Positions 7,937 through 14,490 of a DNA stretch of 33,517 nt are shown one piece after another; within the stretch, counting starts at the first letter, position 1, and each line of letters begins with the position of its first letter. Below the pieces are notes generated by a model, which searched no databases, had not been told where the DNA came from, and saw only the letters and a program-made list of their open reading frames with translations. The stretch covers positions 1 to 33,517 of the IMG/VR virus record IMGVR_UViG_3300008113_000189. One strand, 5' to 3'. Position numbers and translations under genes: made by a program. This DNA comes from a virus.

Positions 7937-8622
7937 CGAAAGTACCCCTGAATTTGCGGACTAATGTATTGCTGAGCGTATTCAACGTTCTGATCAGCCG
8001 CAATACGATAAGACTCTGCAGCGCGACCTTGAAGGTACTGAACAACGCTTGGTTGCCACACTTCGGCCAAACGGTGGGCGAGACCGTAAGCGAAGGCGTC
8101 CATCCACAAATACGGAATTTCGACCTGTTGGCCGGATGTAAATTCCGAATCCTGCAGTCGACGAACGCGGTAGTACTTCAGATAAGTGGCTTCACCACCA
8201 TCCGGTACCGGCCAAAGAGTGATCGTCGGTGAAAGAAGGCGATCGAACCAGTAAACGGTAGGAAAGCCCTGTTGCTGCTTATTGGGATAAGAAGCGTATT
8301 CGGTGCGGGACACCGGCAGAATAATACGATCGGTCTCGGATACGCCTTGTTGGATCGTGATATACGCGTCCAAGATCATGACGGTGTCGTTTGGCACCGA
8401 ATACGTGGACTGACCTTGGATAAGCGAGACCGTTTGAAGATCCACCGCCCAAAGATTAACGCCTTGGTTAGACCAACTAGCCAAGAGCAGATTCGACGCC
8501 ATACGCGCCGCCATCATATGATCTTGGATGATTGCAGTCGGCCTAACGCCGCACAAATTATATGCGTAGAGCGTTAGCTCACCAAGCGACGGGTTAAATG
8601 TGTAAGTGCCGCTCGTCGACAT
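7933..8622 (-). CDS. Head-to-tail adaptor (P22 gp4 / tail-tubular-A-like), 229 aa
   Basis: The N-terminal half is helical (GELTLYAYNLCGVRPTAI, MASNLLLASWSNQGVNLWA), followed by STYSVPNDTVMILDAYI, YWFDRLLSPTITLWPVPDGG and YLKYYRVRRLQD, then a C-terminal helical stretch PYLWMDAFAYGLAHRLAE. This order is typical of podovirus connector proteins that dock under the portal (gp4 of P22, tail tubular protein A-like). About 230 residues is a usual length for them. It lies between the capsid group and the fibre, as expected. The assignment rests on recognised motifs and position; a structural comparison with P22 gp4 would settle it. Confidence 0.75.
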   Translation of the reverse strand: MSTSGTYTFNPSLGELTLYAYNLCGVRPTAIIQDHMMAARMASNLLLASWSNQGVNLWAVDLQTVSLIQGQSTYSVPNDTVMILDAYITIQQGVSETDRIILPVSRTEYASYPNKQQQGFPTVYWFDRLLSPTITLWPVPDGGEATYLKYYRVRRLQDSEFTSGQQVEIPYLWMDAFAYGLAHRLAEVWQPSVVQYLQGRAAESYRIAADQNVEYAQQYISPQIQGYFR

Positions 8623-8634
8623 CCAAATGTCCGA

Positions 8635-9273
8635 TCAATAAGGCGCATTGCTGAACTGGGCAATCGTCAGAGTGGCGTAGCCATCACCACCGCTCGTCAC
8701 GAGACGGACGAAAGTGGGTGTGTATGCGAAGAAGCCGGACTTCGATGTGCTTTCGCTCACAAGGTTCGGATCAAGCGCATCGAGCCAAACAACGTTGGCA
8801 ATGGGAGTCGGATCAACAGGGTCATTGGGGTCGTTCATAGTGGTTTGGACAGAGTACGTTACGGTACCGCTCACCGAGACTTGAGCGACAGCCTGTGCAG
8901 TTGCCCAGCTATCCATACGCACCCAACGAGACCCGCCGGACTGGGCGTAACCGGCTTCGACGTTGCCAGCCGTTGCACCGCTGGACGAAATCCGCGTAAC
9001 CGTGGCGAAATCAAGGGTTGTGGTTGCAGTACCGGCATTTGTGCCAGCGATAGATTCAGAGATGGAAGCGCCACCATAGGTAGTTCCATAAACCACGAAT
9101 GTGAGGCCACTATCGTTGCCAGCGGACGTCACCGTGACGCGGCGCGGCGGGTCCAACGTATATGGGGTAGAAGTAAGCGTGAGGTCGCCAGCTGCGCCGA
9201 GAGTGGCGGCCAACGCGATCGCATTCGCATCCGCAATCGGAAGGCTACCAGCGGTAACGGAAATCGGCTGCAT
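8635..9273 (-). CDS. Putative virion structural protein (212 aa)
   Basis: An Ala/Thr/Ser/Gly-rich beta protein starting MQPISVTAGSLPIADANAIA, with YTLDPPRRVTVTSAGND, GTTYGGASISESIAGTN, ISSSGATAGNVEAGYAQSGG and ending ATLTIAQFSNAPY. It resembles uncharacterised structural proteins placed just before the adaptor gene in related phages. No enzymatic motif or membrane segment is present. Its start lies one base after the stop of the 54-aa gene. It could be a head fibre or decoration protein or a neck component; position between capsid and adaptor supports the virion but does not choose between these. Confidence 0.75.
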   Translation of the reverse strand: MQPISVTAGSLPIADANAIALAATLGAAGDLTLTSTPYTLDPPRRVTVTSAGNDSGLTFVVYGTTYGGASISESIAGTNAGTATTTLDFATVTRISSSGATAGNVEAGYAQSGGSRWVRMDSWATAQAVAQVSVSGTVTYSVQTTMNDPNDPVDPTPIANVVWLDALDPNLVSESTSKSGFFAYTPTFVRLVTSGGDGYATLTIAQFSNAPY

Positions 9274-9274
9274 A

Positions 9275-9439
9275 TTACTTCCCCTTCTTCATGCGAGCTG
9301 CGGCAGCGTTATCCACGAGATTGGGATAAGGTCTGCCAGCAACACGGGCGCGAGACTTCGCGGCCATTTTTTGCTTGCGGTCGAGATGCTTAGTCTTAGC
9401 ATCATCGGGTGCTTCAGTCTCCCAAAATGGCTTGCTCAT
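9275..9439 (-). CDS. Small basic protein (54 aa)
   Basis: ATG at 9439 overlaps the TGA of the DUF6321-like gene (ATGA), and TAA at 9275-9277 precedes the next ATG at 9273, so the frame fills the gap exactly. The product starts MSKPFWETEAPDDAKTKHLD, continues with RKQKMAAKSRARVAGRPYPN and ends in ARMKKGK. It is strongly basic after residue 14, with no membrane segment. Small proteins with a K-x-RA-x-AGRPYPNLVDN-type segment occur in other phage head clusters, but no function is known. A role in binding DNA or the capsid interior is conceivable from charge. It is short enough to be skipped by most gene callers. Confidence 0.75.
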   Translation of the reverse strand: MSKPFWETEAPDDAKTKHLDRKQKMAAKSRARVAGRPYPNLVDNAAAARMKKGK

Positions 9440-9708
9440 CAGCAATCCCACTTCCTAAGAGACTTATTAATTCGACTGTCAGGATCATTCTTCGTCTTCG
9501 CGCCGGTAAGCTGCTTTTTCATACCCTCCATCCGCGAACAGAATGAGCGACGACGCGCAGCGTCCATTTCGCTATTTTGTGCCTGTTCGCGACTAACAGG
9601 AGGCTTGAGATTATGACCCTGCGATTTAGCAGAAGCGCGGCCTTTAGCGTTGAGCCCGCCCTCAGGGTTCTTACCTTCAGAACGTGTCCAAGCCGGTGTT
9701 TTGGCCAT
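9439..9708 (-). CDS. DUF6321-like small phage protein (89 aa)
   Basis: The sequence has MAKTPAWTRSEGKNPEGGLN, then AKGRASAKSQGHNLKPPV, and ends with RRRSFCSRMEGMKKQLTGAK, NDPDSRINKSLRKWDC. I recognise this as the family annotated DUF6321, which recurs in phage structural regions. Its conserved pattern is PAW-x-R-x-EGKNP-x-GGLN-x-KGR and RKSFC-x-RM-x-GMKK. It is small and very basic with two cysteines near the C-terminal end, and its function is unknown. In this genome it lies among several small basic proteins between the capsid and adaptor genes. Its start follows AGGTGG. Confidence 0.85.
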   Translation of the reverse strand: MAKTPAWTRSEGKNPEGGLNAKGRASAKSQGHNLKPPVSREQAQNSEMDAARRRSFCSRMEGMKKQLTGAKTKNDPDSRINKSLRKWDC

Positions 9709-9725
9709 TTACCACCTATAAGAGT

Positions 9726-9747
9726 GGCGGGAGCCGAAGCCCCCGCC
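9726..9747 (-). other. Very stable UUCG-tetraloop hairpin between genes
   Basis: Read on the minus strand, a 9-bp GC-rich stem (one G-U pair) closes a C(UUCG)G tetraloop: GGCGGGGGC, TTCG, GCTCCCGCC. It lies in the 46-nt gap after the 92-aa gene. No U-run follows in the direction of transcription, so it looks more like an mRNA-stabilising or processing hairpin than a full intrinsic terminator. Confidence 0.7.
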
Positions 9748-9754
9748 TTTATTC

Positions 9755-10033
9755 TCAGAGCGAACCGTCGACGGTGTGGCCCTTCGGGGGCGTGCCGTGA
9801 GCGGCAGACGACAGCGGGTTCATGTTCGAACCGGCGCGGCCACCCGACTTGCGGGGCTTGCGACCCGCATGCATCTTGGCCTTCATGCCTTCCGGCATAC
9901 CGACGTGCTTCTTGGCGGCTCCGCCCTTCTTCATGGCCTCAGCGGCGTTCATGATCTTAGGGGCAGAATTACGGCGTTCCGGCTTTGTGGCGGCGTCATT
10001 GACAACCGTACCACCAGTTTTACGACCCTTCAT
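9755..10033 (-). CDS. Small basic GG-motif protein (92 aa)
   Basis: The product is rich in Lys, Gly, Ala and Met: MKGRKTGGTVVNDAATKPER, AMKKGGAAKKHVGMPEGMK, GRKPRKSGGRAGSN. It carries three copies of a [KR]-x-GG motif that also recurs many times in the 504-aa protein and once at the C-terminus of the 774-aa protein. It is predicted to be disordered and highly positively charged. No domain is recognised. The start has GGAG seven bases upstream. A nucleic-acid or capsid-interior binding role is inference from charge and the shared motif. Confidence 0.75.
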   Translation of the reverse strand: MKGRKTGGTVVNDAATKPERRNSAPKIMNAAEAMKKGGAAKKHVGMPEGMKAKMHAGRKPRKSGGRAGSNMNPLSSAAHGTPPKGHTVDGSL

Positions 10034-10056
10034 AGCTATTCTCCATCAGAAGGATG

Positions 10057-10512
10057 TTACGCAGTCAGGTTACGAGCCTGAATGTAAGTTACGGTGATGA
10101 CACCGACACCAGAGCCAGTGTTGGCCGAGGTGACGAGGATCTGGCGATCTGTCGTGCCAACATCGTTCCAGTTACCAGCACGCGTTGCGTCCGTTCCCGG
10201 TGTCGCGGCAAGCGGACCGATTGCGGAAGCAGTGAGTGCAGCAGCAGCTGTGAAGAAGGTAGCCGAAGCAGTCGTACCAACACCAAACGTCGAAGCTGCG
10301 CCCGTCCATGCGGTCGTAACCATGACATCGATGCCGAGGATTTGGCTGTTAGCCGGGATCACGATGCTCGTCGAGCCGCTTGCTTGCGTAACCGGCGCGG
10401 ACTGAGCCATCACGACGAAACCAACGTTGGCGACGTCGTCACCGAGCGTCGTGCCGCTCGTGTTCAAAATATCACCAGCCTTAATAGGACCGGTAAAAGT
10501 GGTCGTACCCAT
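10057..10512 (-). CDS. Virion protein after the major capsid gene (151 aa)
   Basis: I choose ATG 10512 (MGTTTFTGPIKAGDILNTSG) because AGGAG lies six bases upstream; an in-frame ATG at 10527 would put that ribosome site inside the gene. The product is a Ala/Thr/Gly/Val-rich beta protein with NVGFVVMAQSAPVTQASGST, IVIPANSQILGIDVMVTTAW and ILVTSANTGSGVGVITVTY. Similar proteins follow capsid genes in many environmental phages and are called structural or decoration proteins. No enzymatic motif is present. It is separated from the capsid gene by about 110 nt containing several inverted repeats. Confidence 0.75.
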   Translation of the reverse strand: MGTTTFTGPIKAGDILNTSGTTLGDDVANVGFVVMAQSAPVTQASGSTSIVIPANSQILGIDVMVTTAWTGAASTFGVGTTASATFFTAAAALTASAIGPLAATPGTDATRAGNWNDVGTTDRQILVTSANTGSGVGVITVTYIQARNLTA

Positions 10513-10532
10513 CTGGGTCTCCTGCACGATAC

Positions 10533-10577
10533 GATTGCGTTGTCTGTGCAGTGTCCGCTAGGCCGGTCAACGCAATC
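10533..10577. repeat. 10-bp inverted repeat in capsid-downstream gap
   Basis: GATTGCGTTG (10533-10542) and CAACGCAATC (10568-10577) are perfect inverted copies 25 nt apart. They lie upstream of the ribosome site of the 151-aa gene and could form a stem in its leader. Confidence 0.6.
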
Positions 10578-10580
10578 TAT

Positions 10581-10592
10581 TCACCTAGGTGA
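10581..10592. repeat. 12-bp perfect palindrome TCACCTAGGTGA
   Basis: A complete 12-bp palindrome lies between the two other dyads of the gap after the capsid gene. It could be a protein-binding site or part of a cruciform; nothing else supports either. Confidence 0.5.
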
Positions 10593-10594
10593 CA

Positions 10595-10616
10595 GGGTGG
10601 GGGATTAACCCCACCC
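10595..10616 (-). terminator. Hairpin directly after the major capsid gene
   Basis: GGGTGGGG and CCCCACCC form a perfect 8-bp GC-rich stem with a 6-nt loop (GATTAA), starting eight bases beyond the capsid stop codon. No U-run follows on the minus strand. It may be an attenuator or a 3'-end protector that sets capsid mRNA apart, rather than a strong intrinsic terminator. Confidence 0.5.
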
Positions 10617-10623
10617 CAGAGTA

Positions 10624-11535
10624 TTAGGTCGGGAACGAACCGAAGATCGAACGCCAGTTGTAGTAACCGAACGAATAACGCTCGTAGCCCTTGACGAGGA
10701 GGTTGTCAGTGACGAAATCGACTTGCATGTCGGTTTCGAACTTGATGCGCTCCATGTACGACAGGCCGTCGATGTTCGTCAGGAGGAACCATGCGGAAGG
10801 CGAGGTCAAGAAGTCGTTGACCATGTAGCTTTCCGGCAAGCCGCCCGCCGTCATCATGATGGCGTTGACGTCGTTGTCTGCCGTGCCCGGACGGAGTTCC
10901 GTCTTCGTCAGACGGATGGCAACCGGTTCGAGCTGCGGAGGAACGATCAGCTTACGACCGCGAGCGAACACCTTCAGACCTGCTTGGTCCTTGAAATTCG
11001 TACGGATGGCGATCATTGCGTTCAGCAAGGTCGCTTCGTTAAGCTCAACGTCGACCAGCGGACGGTTAGCAACAGTGCCGCCATCGATCGGGTGGTCGGT
11101 GGCAATAAGCGCCTTGCCGTCACCGCCGATGGACGCATTGTACGTCGTCGCCGTGTTCAGAATGTTGGCACCATAAATTTCCTTCGTCTGCTGGAAGGAT
11201 TCGATGAGGCCAAGGTTTGACGGATGGAACTGCGTCTTATAGAGGTTATCATCGATCGCCTTGCGGGTGATCGCGTAACCCAGAGCAATTTCAGTGTGCT
11301 CTTGGTTATAGACGTAGCGTTCGCCAGCGTTGTTATCGAATGCGGTCTGGCCGCCTTCGGTCTTGAGCTGAGCGAGGCCGAGGTAACGCATTTCAGCGGT
11401 ACGCTCGAGCGCCATCTTCGAGTCATGCTTCGTGAAGATCTTGTCGTACTGCGACGGGATCTGTTCGTATTTGCCTTCAACACCACGGAGTCCGGGGAGG
11501 AGAAGGTCTTTAATGGCGGAAAGATTAACAGCCAT
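10624..11535 (-). CDS. Major capsid protein (303 aa)
   Basis: Recognised from MAVNLSAIKDLLLPGLRGVE, KMALERTAEMRYLGLAQLK, GYAITRKAIDDNLY, IATDHPIDGG, GLKVFARGRKLIVPPQLEPV and a C-terminal FVTDNLLVKGYERYSFGYYN. This layout matches HK97-fold major capsid proteins of the Mu gpT-like/podovirus type, with a helical E-loop region, a TDHP segment and an RKLIVPP core strand. About 300 residues with no N-terminal delta domain fits use of a separate scaffold, which is encoded upstream at 12845-13771. The ribosome site GAGGAG is strong, and hairpins flank the gene with the decoration gene, consistent with high expression. Confidence 0.93.
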   Translation of the reverse strand: MAVNLSAIKDLLLPGLRGVEGKYEQIPSQYDKIFTKHDSKMALERTAEMRYLGLAQLKTEGGQTAFDNNAGERYVYNQEHTEIALGYAITRKAIDDNLYKTQFHPSNLGLIESFQQTKEIYGANILNTATTYNASIGGDGKALIATDHPIDGGTVANRPLVDVELNEATLLNAMIAIRTNFKDQAGLKVFARGRKLIVPPQLEPVAIRLTKTELRPGTADNDVNAIMMTAGGLPESYMVNDFLTSPSAWFLLTNIDGLSYMERIKFETDMQVDFVTDNLLVKGYERYSFGYYNWRSIFGSFPT

Positions 11536-11550
11536 GGGTCCCTACTCCTC

Positions 11551-12129
11551 TTAGATACCGGTGAGCTGCTTCGTGGAAACGTTATTAAACGCCACGACAG
11601 CATAGTTATACGCACCAGAGTCCGTGCCGTTCGATCCGGGAGGTGCCGAAACGAGCGAAACAACGCGGAACGGGAGCGTGTTGGTGGTGTTGAGAGTCGA
11701 GGTATCGAGGTAAGCACCCGAGATACCCGTGGCCGAATTGCTCGTGCCGATGGCAAAGCCAATGTTGGCATTGATGTCAGCGAAGGCCACGCCGGTTGCG
11801 TCGGACTGAGCGACGAACTTAGCGTTCTGATCGTTCACGACGTAAGCTTCAACGTTGCCGTTAGCATCCGAACCAGGCCAATAGTTCGACCAGACGGTGC
11901 GCTTCTGCGACGTGGAAAGGTATTTGCAGCCAACGAAGATACCGGCAATCTGCACCGAGTTCGACGAAGCCTGAGCGATGTAGCCAGTGTTCAGCGGAAC
12001 AACCGGGTCACCGAAGTAAATTGCAGTCGTGTTATTCGAGGCAATGGTCATCGCGACCTGTTCGTAGGTCGGAGCGGAACCCGTGCCCGAATACTGACGA
12101 AAACCGAAAGGCGCGTTCGTGTTCGCCAT
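11551..12129 (-). CDS. Head decoration / stabilisation-like protein (192 aa)
   Basis: The product starts MANTNAPFGFRQYSGTGSAP and continues TYEQVAMTIASNNTTAIYFG, DPVVPLNTGYIAQA, IAGIFVGCKYLSTSQKRTVW, SNYWPGS and AYVVNDQNAKFVAQSD. N-APFGFR openings with a GDPV segment and a later beta barrel are typical of proteins encoded just before the capsid gene in many podovirus-like phages; they are usually called structural or decoration proteins. It is the first gene after a candidate promoter and a 5' hairpin, with AAGGAG eight bases upstream. Capsid attachment is inferred. Confidence 0.8.
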   Translation of the reverse strand: MANTNAPFGFRQYSGTGSAPTYEQVAMTIASNNTTAIYFGDPVVPLNTGYIAQASSNSVQIAGIFVGCKYLSTSQKRTVWSNYWPGSDANGNVEAYVVNDQNAKFVAQSDATGVAFADINANIGFAIGTSNSATGISGAYLDTSTLNTTNTLPFRVVSLVSAPPGSNGTDSGAYNYAVVAFNNVSTKQLTGI

Positions 12130-12198
12130 GACGGGTTCTCCTTATCGGGAGGTCTATCATCGCACACCGGGGCGACTTAAGAACCGGGATCAAGTTAA

Positions 12199-12218
12199 GC
12201 TTCCACACCGGGGGAAGC
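12199..12218 (-). other. Hairpin at predicted 5' end of capsid mRNA
   Basis: GCTTCC (12199-12204) and GGAAGC (12213-12218) form a 6-bp stem with an 8-nt loop. The transcription start expected from the promoter boxes at 12225-12253 is near 12218, so the message could begin with this hairpin. Such 5' stems protect phage and bacterial mRNAs from decay. Confidence 0.5.
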
Positions 12219-12224
12219 ATTATC

Positions 12225-12253
12225 AGAGTAACAGAATCTAGAATATGTGTCAA
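12225..12253 (-). promoter_or_regulatory. Candidate promoter for decoration and capsid genes
   Basis: On the minus strand a perfect TTGACA (12253-12248) is followed by 17 nt and TACTCT (12230-12225). A TG-n extension precedes the -10 box. The -10 itself matches only three of six positions. It lies in the largest gap of the late arm (175 nt) and points at the two genes that need the highest expression. Confidence 0.55.
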
Positions 12254-12270
12254 TAATTCAAATACATTTT

Positions 12271-12294
12271 GGCCGGTGAGTCTCCCCACCGGCC
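12271..12294 (-). terminator. 8-bp hairpin after the 175-aa gene
   Basis: GGCCGGTG (12271-12278) and CACCGGCC (12287-12294) are perfect inverted copies with an 8-nt loop, eleven bases past the stop codon of the 175-aa gene and just upstream of the capsid promoter. On the minus strand it is followed by AAAA and not by U residues, so intrinsic termination is uncertain. Confidence 0.45.
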
Positions 12295-12304
12295 ATTAGA
12301 AGGA

Positions 12305-12832
12305 TTACTCTTTCGGGATCGGCATCGCCTCGTATGCCTTTTTGATCTTCGGCGCAACGCGAGGATCGTCGCGGGTCATCGTACCATCCGGGGTACCCGC
12401 AATTTGCGCTTCTTTGGCGCGAACTTGGCCAATAGCGCGACGACGCTCGATTTCGCGGGCTTCGTCGACCAGCTCTCTCGGGCGCTCCATGAGGATCATG
12501 CCCTTACGTTCGATATGAACGTAATTTCCACCACTCGGCATCATTTCCGGGTGACGCGATGCAGGTACCGGCTCCCACCCCATGCGGGTAAGAGCGACCA
12601 TGTGAGACGGTTCTTCCGCACCGAGAGTAAGCTTGCGCTTCCACTCGTAGGACCAACCGGGTGGCGGTTCGGGCGCGGCGAATTCGTCTACGCCGTCATC
12701 CATGCTGCCGAGATGCCCACGGATCTCTGCAGCGCGGCGAGCGGCGCGATCGCGGGGATCCTCTTCCTTCGCCGTTACCGGGCGAGGATCGGGGCGAGTA
12801 GTCTGCTTGTTAGCGATGATTTTCGAGTCCAT
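12305..12832 (-). CDS. Conserved phage protein of the scaffold-capsid region (175 aa)
   Basis: The charged N-terminus (residues 1-45) looks disordered. The middle has FAAPEPPPGWSYEWKRKLTL, MVALTRMGWEPVPASRHPEM, then IERKGMILMERPRELVDEAR and a C-terminal helix rich in Arg, Glu and Ala. I recognise the PPPGW-SYEWKRK, GWEPVPASRHPEM and GMILMERP pattern from a conserved family located beside capsid genes. No biochemical function is known. It follows the scaffold gene by 12 bases and precedes a hairpin and the capsid promoter, so it is the last gene of its sub-block. A role in head assembly is inferred. Confidence 0.8.
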   Translation of the reverse strand: MDSKIIANKQTTRPDPRPVTAKEEDPRDRAARRAAEIRGHLGSMDDGVDEFAAPEPPPGWSYEWKRKLTLGAEEPSHMVALTRMGWEPVPASRHPEMMPSGGNYVHIERKGMILMERPRELVDEAREIERRRAIGQVRAKEAQIAGTPDGTMTRDDPRVAPKIKKAYEAMPIPKE

Positions 12833-12844
12833 TGGAACACCTTA

Positions 12845-13771
12845 TTAGTGAGGCAATTTGCCTTCTTTGATCAGTTGCGCCTTGTTCTTGGCATATTCCT
12901 GATCAGTCATACCCATCATTTGCGCCATTTCGCGTTCTGCCGACGTCAAACGAACAACGTTCTGACGAACGCCGTTGTTGTTGGTCGGGTTACGAGATAC
13001 TGGAGCGGCGGGAGGAGCGCTTCTACGCTGCGTTGGAGCCGAAGCGGAGGACAGAGAGCTTTCGTCCTGTTCACGAACGGGTGTTCTCTGGGATTGCTTG
13101 GACACTTTGAGAACATCTTCGACATACTCAAAGTATTCGTCGGTATCCGCAGCATAACCGTCGGCAATCGCCATATTGTGTGCGGCGACCATCTTCTGGT
13201 TAAGGCGCGGGTCGGTGACGAATTGAGGATTCTTGCGAACCCAATCGGCGGACCGAGGAGATAGCTGAGAGGCCAGAGACTCCACCGGATCGTCCGGGAT
13301 ATCGTAAGTAGGGCGCGGACGAGCCTCAAGAGCCATCTTTCCATTTTCAAGCTGCATCAATTTCGCAGCGTTGCTGGACATCGCTTCTTGAATATCTGCC
13401 ACGGAGTCGTAGTCATTAGCCGCCAGAGCCGCCTTGTAACGCTCTTTGAGCATCTGCGTGTCATTCTTCACCGTGTTAATAGCGGTGTCGAGTAATTGCA
13501 GATTGGTGTCGTGAACGTCTCCGGAGGCTTGAGTGGCCTTCTTTGTCGCCTCACGAGCACGCTTCTCGGCGTCAGCACGTGCTTGACGTTCGCGTTCAAG
13601 TTGTTCCTTGAGTTCGCGAATACTGTCGTCGACGTTGTCTTCCGCCTGAGCGCCCGAATCGGCTTTTACGACCTCTTCGGCGGGTTCGATCTTTACGATC
13701 TCTTCCTCGACGACGGATGCCTTCTCGTCGATTTCGATCTCTACGGTGTCTTGATCTTGAGATTTAGCCAT
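12845..13771 (-). CDS. Capsid scaffold-like protein (308 aa)
   Basis: The N-terminal 55 residues are strongly acidic. Residues about 50-82 form a coiled coil (IRELKEQLERERQARADAEK). The centre has QLLDTAINTVKNDTQMLKER, AANDYDSVADIQEAMSSNAA and PVESLASQLSPRSADWVRKN followed by DPRLNQKMVAAHNMAIADGY. The C-terminal part is Ser/Arg/Pro-rich with a final basic helical element (TSAEREMAQMMGMTDQEYAK). Acidic, coiled-coil proteins with a basic C-terminus encoded a few genes before the capsid gene are typical scaffolds, and the capsid protein here lacks its own delta domain. The assignment is from composition, pattern and position; no catalytic protease triad is visible. Confidence 0.7.
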   Translation of the reverse strand: MAKSQDQDTVEIEIDEKASVVEEEIVKIEPAEEVVKADSGAQAEDNVDDSIRELKEQLERERQARADAEKRAREATKKATQASGDVHDTNLQLLDTAINTVKNDTQMLKERYKAALAANDYDSVADIQEAMSSNAAKLMQLENGKMALEARPRPTYDIPDDPVESLASQLSPRSADWVRKNPQFVTDPRLNQKMVAAHNMAIADGYAADTDEYFEYVEDVLKVSKQSQRTPVREQDESSLSSASAPTQRRSAPPAAPVSRNPTNNNGVRQNVVRLTSAEREMAQMMGMTDQEYAKNKAQLIKEGKLPH

Positions 13772-13783
13772 GTCTTCGGATCC

Positions 13784-14176
13784 TTACCACACGCGATCGG
13801 GATGATCGATACGACCGCGAATATTAACATCATCAAGGATGCGGCAAAGAACATTGTTGACAGTAATGCTCCAGCCATCAGATGGCCTAAACACGACCCA
13901 ATCCTTGTCGCGAATAGTGTAGCCACGGAACCAACGTCCTTCGGGGTCATGGAAAGCATCCTCTCCCATCTTCAGCACCAAGCCGACCTTCGACTGATAA
14001 CGGTCTTCGTCGACCGTCTTGTCAGCCAAGTAGATACCGCTCTTGGTCTTCTGTGGGCGGATATAGACCGCAACTAGGAGCTGATTGTTGAATATTTCGA
14101 CCTTAGAAAGGTCACCCATCTCTTCCAGAAGCTTCTGCTTCGGATCGATGTCATGCTGCATTATCATTGGCGGCAT
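13784..14176 (-). CDS. GroES-like co-chaperonin (130 aa)
   Basis: From residue 31 the sequence follows the Cpn10 fold: NQLLVAVYIRPQKTKSGIYL with ADKTVDEDRYQSK (the strand and mobile-loop region), GLVLKMGEDAF, RDKDWVVFRPSDGWSITVNN and CRILDDVNIRGRI. Bacterial GroES is about 97 aa and T4 gp31 111 aa; this one is longer because of an N-terminal extension and an insert near residues 74-88. Its place next to the scaffold and three genes from the capsid suggests that it helps host GroEL fold the capsid protein, as T4 gp31 does. It starts after AGAGGGA. A non-chaperone structural use of the fold is possible. Confidence 0.75.
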   Translation of the reverse strand: MPPMIMQHDIDPKQKLLEEMGDLSKVEIFNNQLLVAVYIRPQKTKSGIYLADKTVDEDRYQSKVGLVLKMGEDAFHDPEGRWFRGYTIRDKDWVVFRPSDGWSITVNNVLCRILDDVNIRGRIDHPDRVW

Positions 14177-14191
14177 GCTATTTCCCTCTTT

Positions 14192-14398
14192 TTAGCGGTT
14201 GCGCTGATCCGCGTAGTCTTTAGCTAGCGGAACCAGTTCTTCCATTACTGACCGAAGAGCGGCGATGCGTCCCATGACGTATCTAAATTCGCCGACGGTC
14301 TCGTAATTGTTTATTTCGAGTTGCCCTCTGAGGTCATTGATCGTCTCCTCAATCAATTTGCCCAGCTCTCGTTCGAACAGTGCTGCGTTCGTTAACAT
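14192..14398 (-). CDS. Small helical protein (68 aa)
   Basis: The product MLTNAALFERELGKLIEETI continues NDLRGQLEINNYETVGEFRY and VMGRIAALRSVMEELVPLAK. It looks entirely alpha-helical, with a probable coiled coil, and about one quarter of its residues are charged. Small helical proteins of this type lie beside portal or scaffold genes in related phages without a known role. A purine-rich AGAGGG lies just upstream of the start. It is separated from the preceding 504-aa gene by a 12-bp hairpin. Confidence 0.75.
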   Translation of the reverse strand: MLTNAALFERELGKLIEETINDLRGQLEINNYETVGEFRYVMGRIAALRSVMEELVPLAKDYADQRNR

Positions 14399-14427
14399 TC
14401 ACCCTCTCTACCCTCTTGTTGAAAGGA

Positions 14428-14460
14428 AGTGGAGTGCCGAAGAGGGTACGGCACTCCACT
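14428..14460 (-). terminator. 12-bp hairpin after the 504-aa gene
   Basis: AGTGGAGTGCCG (14428-14439) and CGGCACTCCACT (14449-14460) pair perfectly around a 9-nt loop. In the minus direction the stem is followed by TCCTTTC, a poor U-tract. This is one of the strongest hairpins in the window and probably partly terminates transcription from the packaging/portal genes. Confidence 0.6.
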
Positions 14461-14490
14461 CGTCATCTGAGCTATTCGGGAGGAGACGGC

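Noticed and set aside
10542-10570. Minus-strand promoter using TTGACC (10570-10565)
   Set aside because: The expected -10 position reads ACAGAC, which matches poorly; the site is explained by the 10-bp inverted repeat.
12269-13264. A 331-codon plus-strand frame opposite the scaffold region
   Set aside because: Antisense shadow; the opposite strand carries consistent genes with ribosome sites.
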